NCBI GenBank assembly: GCA_031761405.1
Contig: JASEVX010000007.1
Span: 35,098,349-35,162,348, forward strand
Origin: Serripes groenlandicus
Lineage: Eukaryota > Mollusca > Bivalvia > Cardiida > Cardiidae
DNA: 64,000 nt
Reading direction: 5' to 3'
Shown: piece by piece, positions 59,452 to 64,000 of the stretch
Numbering within the stretch: position 1 is the first letter of the stretch
How the letters are laid out: each line of letters opens with the position of its first letter
Notes under the pieces: generated by a model
Database searches by the model: none
What the model saw: only the letters and a program-made list of their open reading frames with translations
Told to the model about the DNA's origin: nothing
Made by a program: the position numbers and the translations under genes

Positions 59452-59613
59452 ATTCGAGAGTGGGTTTATTAACTTCCAAACACTATTTTGTTGGTTCTCA
59501 GAGAAGTCTTCTCACCAACATATATTCAGTTACAAGGGAGATAATGTGAGGCAAAGACCTATTCACCCCTATTTTTCTAGATCTCTGTTTGTATTGGGGG
59601 GATAAACTTACCT

Positions 59614-59815
59614 TTAACCAGCTACCTTATACAACAAATCGTCAGCAGACGACTTTGAAACAATACAGACAAAAATAAAATAAAATATGATTCTGGCAAA
59701 AGGAGAAATTGCCCATCATGAGCAATTCCTGCTTTTGTCAGAATTCTTTCAAAAGACATCTATTTAAGATGCGTTGGATTGTGTATGCAAGTGGGCAAGG
59801 GTTAACTCTTTTGTC
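59614..59815. mobile_element. TTAA-flanked MITE with hairpin core
   Basis: Starts TTAACCAGCTACC, ends GGGCAAGGGTTAA. The core pairs GATTCTGGCAAAAGGAG with a complementary stretch (GCTTTTGTCAGAATTC) around CCCATCATGAG. Confidence 0.65.
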
Positions 59816-60589
59816 AAACCCTGGCAGAGTTACTTTTTGAGCCCTGGTAGCTAAATTGGCAAATACTTTAGCTATCTACTGTTTACCTGATAAAATAATT
59901 TAGAGTCTTTTGCTTCGGAAACAGCTGAGGAAGAAAAGGTAACATGTTGGAAACTAGACTTTTACATATATATTATCACATGACAATGCTTGTATCTGAT
60001 CTAATATATCCATTACGTTTTTTTTATATATCACATGTGTAATATAACATGACCGAATCACTATTTTTGTATTCATCCGCATATGTTTATAAAATGGCTG
60101 AGAAAGTGTATCCTGTAAACACAAAAGTCACGATAGATGGACGAAGTAAATGGACCATTATCGGTCATAACAATATGTTTTTGTGTGATAAGTTACCAGT
60201 TTATTAAGTATTACATGCTGGGACTATTTTCTAACAGCGAAATTTGTTTAATAAAACTTTATATGAAATAACAGCTCATGTCAGATCCTCTATATATGTT
60301 ATTCTAATACGTAATTAAATTATTTGGGAAAAATGAATCCTTTTCTTGTTTGTACATTTTCTCTGTTTCCAAAAATATGTTTTAAAGTTGTCTACTTAAG
60401 AAATGACAAAGGCATTTAGCAGGTAAAGTGTTTAGTTTGGGTAACCCGACTTGACCAACATTCTATTCTCAAGCTGTCTGCTGTCGAAGTTTTGTATTTA
60501 ATTTTATTTTACATGCGAAACAAGCTTAAAGATTATAATATTGAACACGCTCTATGTCTGCTGCATGGAGACATGACCATAACTTGGCT

Positions 60590-60695
60590 GTTTGCGTGGA
60601 AAAATCCCAGATGCAGAACCCGCTCATCACAGGATTTGAACATGGGGTGTTTGGTATGAGAGGCAAATGCGCAACCACTGCACCACTGTTTAAAT
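60590..60695 (-). mobile_element. tRNA-derived SINE head
   Basis: Reverse complement: GGTGCAGTGGTTGCGCA (A-box) and GTTCAAATCCTGTGATGAG (B-box), then GGGATTTTTCCACGCAAAC. Confidence 0.6.
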
Positions 60696-60718
60696 TTGAA
60701 TATCAGGAAATGGGTTCG

Positions 60719-60719
<1 letters not shown>

Positions 60720-60760
<41 letters not shown>
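60720..60760 (+). repeat. Homopolymer run of 41 G
   Basis: An unbroken G run followed by AAGGGG. Such runs are often mis-sized by sequencers, so the true length is uncertain. Confidence 0.9.
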
Positions 60761-60761
<1 letters not shown>

Positions 60762-60949
60762 AGGGGATTTATTATTTTATGGGGTAATTTTTATCTGAGA
60801 TCACTTAATATAAGCAACTGCAACAGTCGTCATGTAAGATCACCAAGCAGAATGAAACACCGGTGATACACGGTAACACAATCCCGAAAATGTCAATAGA
60901 TTTTGACCAATAATGCATTATTAACTGATGCTCATTTGACGGTAGCCGC

Positions 60950-61265
60950 CCCCTCCAATATCTCAAAATAAAATCGACTGTGTCGTCAGTATCTCGTATG
61001 CCCTTTGTTGCATCTGTCACGGCCCTGATTATCCTGTGCATGGAATGAGTCGGTGCATTAATTCCTCTCATAGGGATATGTTCCACTCTCCCAACAATGC
61101 TGTCCTTAGTTGTTCTAGCGTAGAGGGGGTATTGATACCCTTATCCTATTGATACACATCTGGATTGTACGGTGGCCAGTCGAGTAGATAAATGCATTAC
61201 AAACTCTGGTCACATGGGGCCGGCATTATCATGCTTGAAATGACGTGACACTGACGCTCCAATGA
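60950..61265 (-). pseudogene. Tc1-like (Tc1/mariner) transposase remnant, C-terminal part
   Basis: Minus-strand reading across frames gives FKHDNAGPM, then LLDWPPYNPDV, TPSTLEQLRTALLGEWN and IPMRGINAPTHSMHRII. This is the order of the end of Tc1-like DDE transposases (D-N-A-x-P-H, D-W-P-x-x-S-P-D, L-E-E-L). Stops and frameshifts make it non-functional. The upstream part would fall into the assembly gap. Confidence 0.75.
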
Positions 61266-61300
61266 AACTAAAATCGAAAGGAGAATTACATCCCTACATT

Positions 61301-61500
61301 NNNNNNNNNNNNNNNNNNNNNNNNNNNNNNNNNNNNNNNNNNNNNNNNNNNNNNNNNNNNNNNNNNNNNNNNNNNNNNNNNNNNNNNNNNNNNNNNNNNN
61401 NNNNNNNNNNNNNNNNNNNNNNNNNNNNNNNNNNNNNNNNNNNNNNNNNNNNNNNNNNNNNNNNNNNNNNNNNNNNNNNNNNNNNNNNNNNNNNNNNNNN
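61301..61500. other. Assembly gap of 200 N
   Basis: Exactly 200 unknown bases, a placeholder size. Open frames that cross it are meaningless. A CA repeat borders its right side. Confidence 0.98.
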
Positions 61501-61631
61501 GGCGCACACACACGTGATTTTGCGAGAATCGTACAAATGTAAACGAATGAAACTTCTGTTAAGGTCGCATCAAATATTTTTTTTTCATTTTCCTTCATAC
61601 TTGAAACAATGAAAATAGTCATATACAAACG

Positions 61632-61705
61632 AGAGAGAGATGAAGAGACATATACGAATGAGAAAGGAGAAAAAAAGAGAAAGAGAGAGGAGAGAGAGAG
61701 AGACA
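61632..61705 (+). repeat. GA-rich microsatellite
   Basis: Interrupted GAGAGA runs, densest at 61677-61703. Confidence 0.8.
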
Positions 61706-62039
61706 TTCACGAACGATTGAAAATACGCAAGGAAGCACTGACGTTCAATTCGCCTTGACATAAGCTTGATTGTTTTTAACCATCTATAGACTACGCATAA
61801 TTGTAATATATTGAAAATAGATATCACAGAGGAGTACTGCGGCTTATATATTTAAAGAAGAGGGCCAAGATGGCCTAAATCGATCATCCTGATTGGATAG
61901 TAAATAGTAGCAAAATTTAACTGCAAACATCTGGGAAAATTGGATTAAGGAGTTGCAAATGTAACTGCAAGGAGTGGACACTGTTAGAAGAAATTGCATA
62001 TCAGTAAGGCAATATTATATCTGAAATATAACAAGACTT

Positions 62040-62945
62040 TAATAAGAGTGAATATAAGTTTTTATCATTTTGCACCTTTCCTGATGTCGCACTGCGCCCT
62101 GTTTTTCAACGAAATCAATATGGCTTGAAAAGTTTTTCTTAGAGGGTCACTTAAGGAACATTTTTACCTAATTATCTTGATCGGGACAAGCAGATTATGG
62201 AAAACAAATGATTTTAAAGTTTTGGTATTTACTCACTTTTTCTGATGCCGCAGCAACAAATTCTACTTTGGACACTTTGAAAGAGGAGCTATCAGAAGAA
62301 CATTCCTGTGAATTAAGTATTAAATTGGTCCATAGGAATGGTAGGAGTTGTTTTGTCATTTAGCTAAAAGTTAATTTGCACCCTTTTGTGATGACGCCTG
62401 GTTGCTATGATGTGTAACCATCAAGAGCTTGAACAAATTAAGTAGAGGACCATTGAAATAAGATTCCTATTATATTTTCTTAAATCAGACAAGCACTTTC
62501 ATAAAAATGGAATTTTTGAAATTTTAAAATGTTGCCCCTTTTCTGTTGCCACTTAACTGCCATGTTTTTTTTGACCATCAGTATGACTTGAATTTATTTT
62601 GTAGAGGTCACCAAGGAATATTCTACCAAATTATATTGGAAGCTGATTGGAGGAGAAGATTTTTAAAGTTGGTCATTTTGCCCCCTTCTGATGCGCAGCA
62701 ACCAAGTTCTCATGAATTAAATCGTTGATTATTTTGAAGAGGACCAAGGAAGAGAAAAAAAAAAAAAAGGAAAGAAAAAAAAAAAAACAAACATTCCGTG
62801 ATGTGATGTGGAAAAAGTTCCAGCGGTCTGGAGGAGATGATGTTTAAAGTATTATTAAAAGTTAACGACGGACGGACGACGGACGAGAATAGGAGAGTGA
62901 TCAGATAGATCACATAGAGCCTTCGGCTCAGGTGATCTAAAAATA
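62040..62945 (+). repeat. Four-copy tandem repeat ending in a GAGCC-TTCG-GGCTC hairpin
   Basis: Units of about 160-180 bp share TTTTTAAAGTTGGTCATTTTG-like, TTTTGCACCTTTCCTGATG-like and GAAGAGGACCAAGGAA-like blocks. The array ends in two A-runs, GACGGACGGACGACGGAC and the hairpin AGAGCCTTCGGCTCAGGTG (62919-62935). This end motif is common in clam genomes. Confidence 0.65.
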
Positions 62946-62949
62946 CCGT

Positions 62950-64000
62950 GTAAGCATAAGGTATAAAAGTAAAACTGATCTGCATGAAAGAGGCATGTGC
63001 TACATGTAACATTGGTACGCTGAAGAATTGTATAGCAATACAGCGAATAATATAACAAAGGAGTAGCATTTCGTTCTTAATACAAGAAATCCATGCGTGG
63101 GAGCAGATTTGGGACACTTAATCCAAATAAGTTTATCTTTTTAAGCATGAATCGATTGTTGAGGTGTCTCGGAAACGGTTGATACACGCCCTTTTTTTCA
63201 TGTAATCTTACCGATAAATTCCAAAATTTGTACAGATAAATTGCAACATTTAACAAAACTGTAGAGAACGCACATTGCATTAAAAACAAGGTCACCTGTT
63301 AACAATGGGTGCTTTGACTGTAAACACCTTTAATTGAGAACGCGGCCTGACTGACATTAGGTAGAATGCGCCTCTAAAAAATATTCGAATTTCCTCACGA
63401 AATTTTGGCATCACCATAATCAGCATATGCCCTATAAGATTCTGTCTTACTTTTTTCGTACTAAAACAGTTTTTAAACTACGAGACCTCAAAGTATACCA
63501 CTGACGTCACTTTTTAGACGATCTCTCAAATGTCCTCGTTAAACAACAACAGTGATAGTTTGGTCATTTGAGTTGATAGCTGCGAAATTATATCACGATT
63601 TGCTCATAAGGAATATATTCACGTACATGTAATCTTTTTCTTTGTGTCGTACGTTTAAAAAGAATAACGCATCTATAACGTCACTTTTCAGGAGGCGAAA
63701 TACGTCGCGTATCGCGTAAGAAAAGGCGCCTTGCTTTCATTAAAAAAATCTGTACATTAATTTTTGATTTTTTTTAATCTGATTCATTTATAATTTTATT
63801 TAAAAATCGTTTGATATCAAGAAAAATATACCTTCCCGACTTTGTTTTTTTCACAATATCAGTTATACTCACCCTTTACCTATTCAGTTAGACGTTAATA
63901 GGAGTGTATTTAGATATACATTATGTGTAGCTGGAAACAAGGTCCTTGTGCGTTATGTTATTTCAGTTCGGCAGTAAAATTAAAAATAAAGATCCTCCTA
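62950..64000. other. No supported feature
   Basis: Right end of the window; AT-rich, no gene, repeat or RNA recognised. Confidence 0.5.

Noticed and set aside
60554..60787. Open frame with a poly-Gly run
   Set aside because: The glycines come from the 41-base G run; the rest is a SINE.
61197..61827. Open frames across the N gap
   Set aside because: Made open only by unknown bases and by the GA microsatellite.

Overview
The window is animal nuclear DNA, most likely from a heterodont bivalve mollusc. It is AT-rich, genes are split into short exons with GT..AG borders, tRNA-derived SINEs and small palindromic DNA elements are dense, and clam-type dispersed repeats occur (for example a GAGCC-TTCG-GGCTC hairpin next to a GGACGACGGACG run at 62.9 kb). 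The organism call is an inference. Nothing looks prokaryotic. Exons were assembled by eye from splice signals, reading phase and domain content.

Region 1 (about 0.6-19.8 kb, minus strand): the 5' part of a VWDE-like gene (von Willebrand factor D and EGF domain protein). Twenty-three phase-consistent exons encode about 1,165 residues: signal peptide, three diverged copies of a domain I do not recognise, an EGF/EB-like cysteine module, a cysteine-depleted D8C domain, a linker, a complete VWD domain, a C-terminal VWDE region with an R-T-K-R furin-like site, and the start of an EGF repeat. The rest of the gene lies beyond the left edge.

Region 2 (about 20-32 kb): intergenic and repeat-rich. It holds a decayed L1/Tx1-type LINE (minus strand, about 21.7-25.9 kb), a separate 232-bp copy of the middle of its reverse-transcriptase region flanked by 19-bp direct repeats, several tRNA-derived SINEs, perfect hairpins and TTAA-flanked mini-elements.

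Region 3 (about 32.9-41.36 kb, minus strand): a second, apparently complete gene. It encodes a small type I membrane protein: signal peptide, one full-cysteine D8C domain, threonine-rich stalk, transmembrane helix, and a tail that seems to be assembled from a run of 24-33 nt microexons. Its D8C domain carries introns at the same two sites and phase as the D8C of the VWDE-like gene, so the two neighbours are linked relatives. I infer that both act outside the cell or at its surface; their ligands are unknown.

Region 4 (about 41.4-64 kb): no convincing host gene. It holds a 7.9-kb structure with two long inverted arms, two clusters of the same roughly 90-bp satellite, a decayed LINE 3' end (53.6-54.6 kb), more SINE and TTAA mini-element copies, three tandem repeat arrays, a Tc1-like transposase remnant beside a 200-bp assembly gap, and a 41-base G run.
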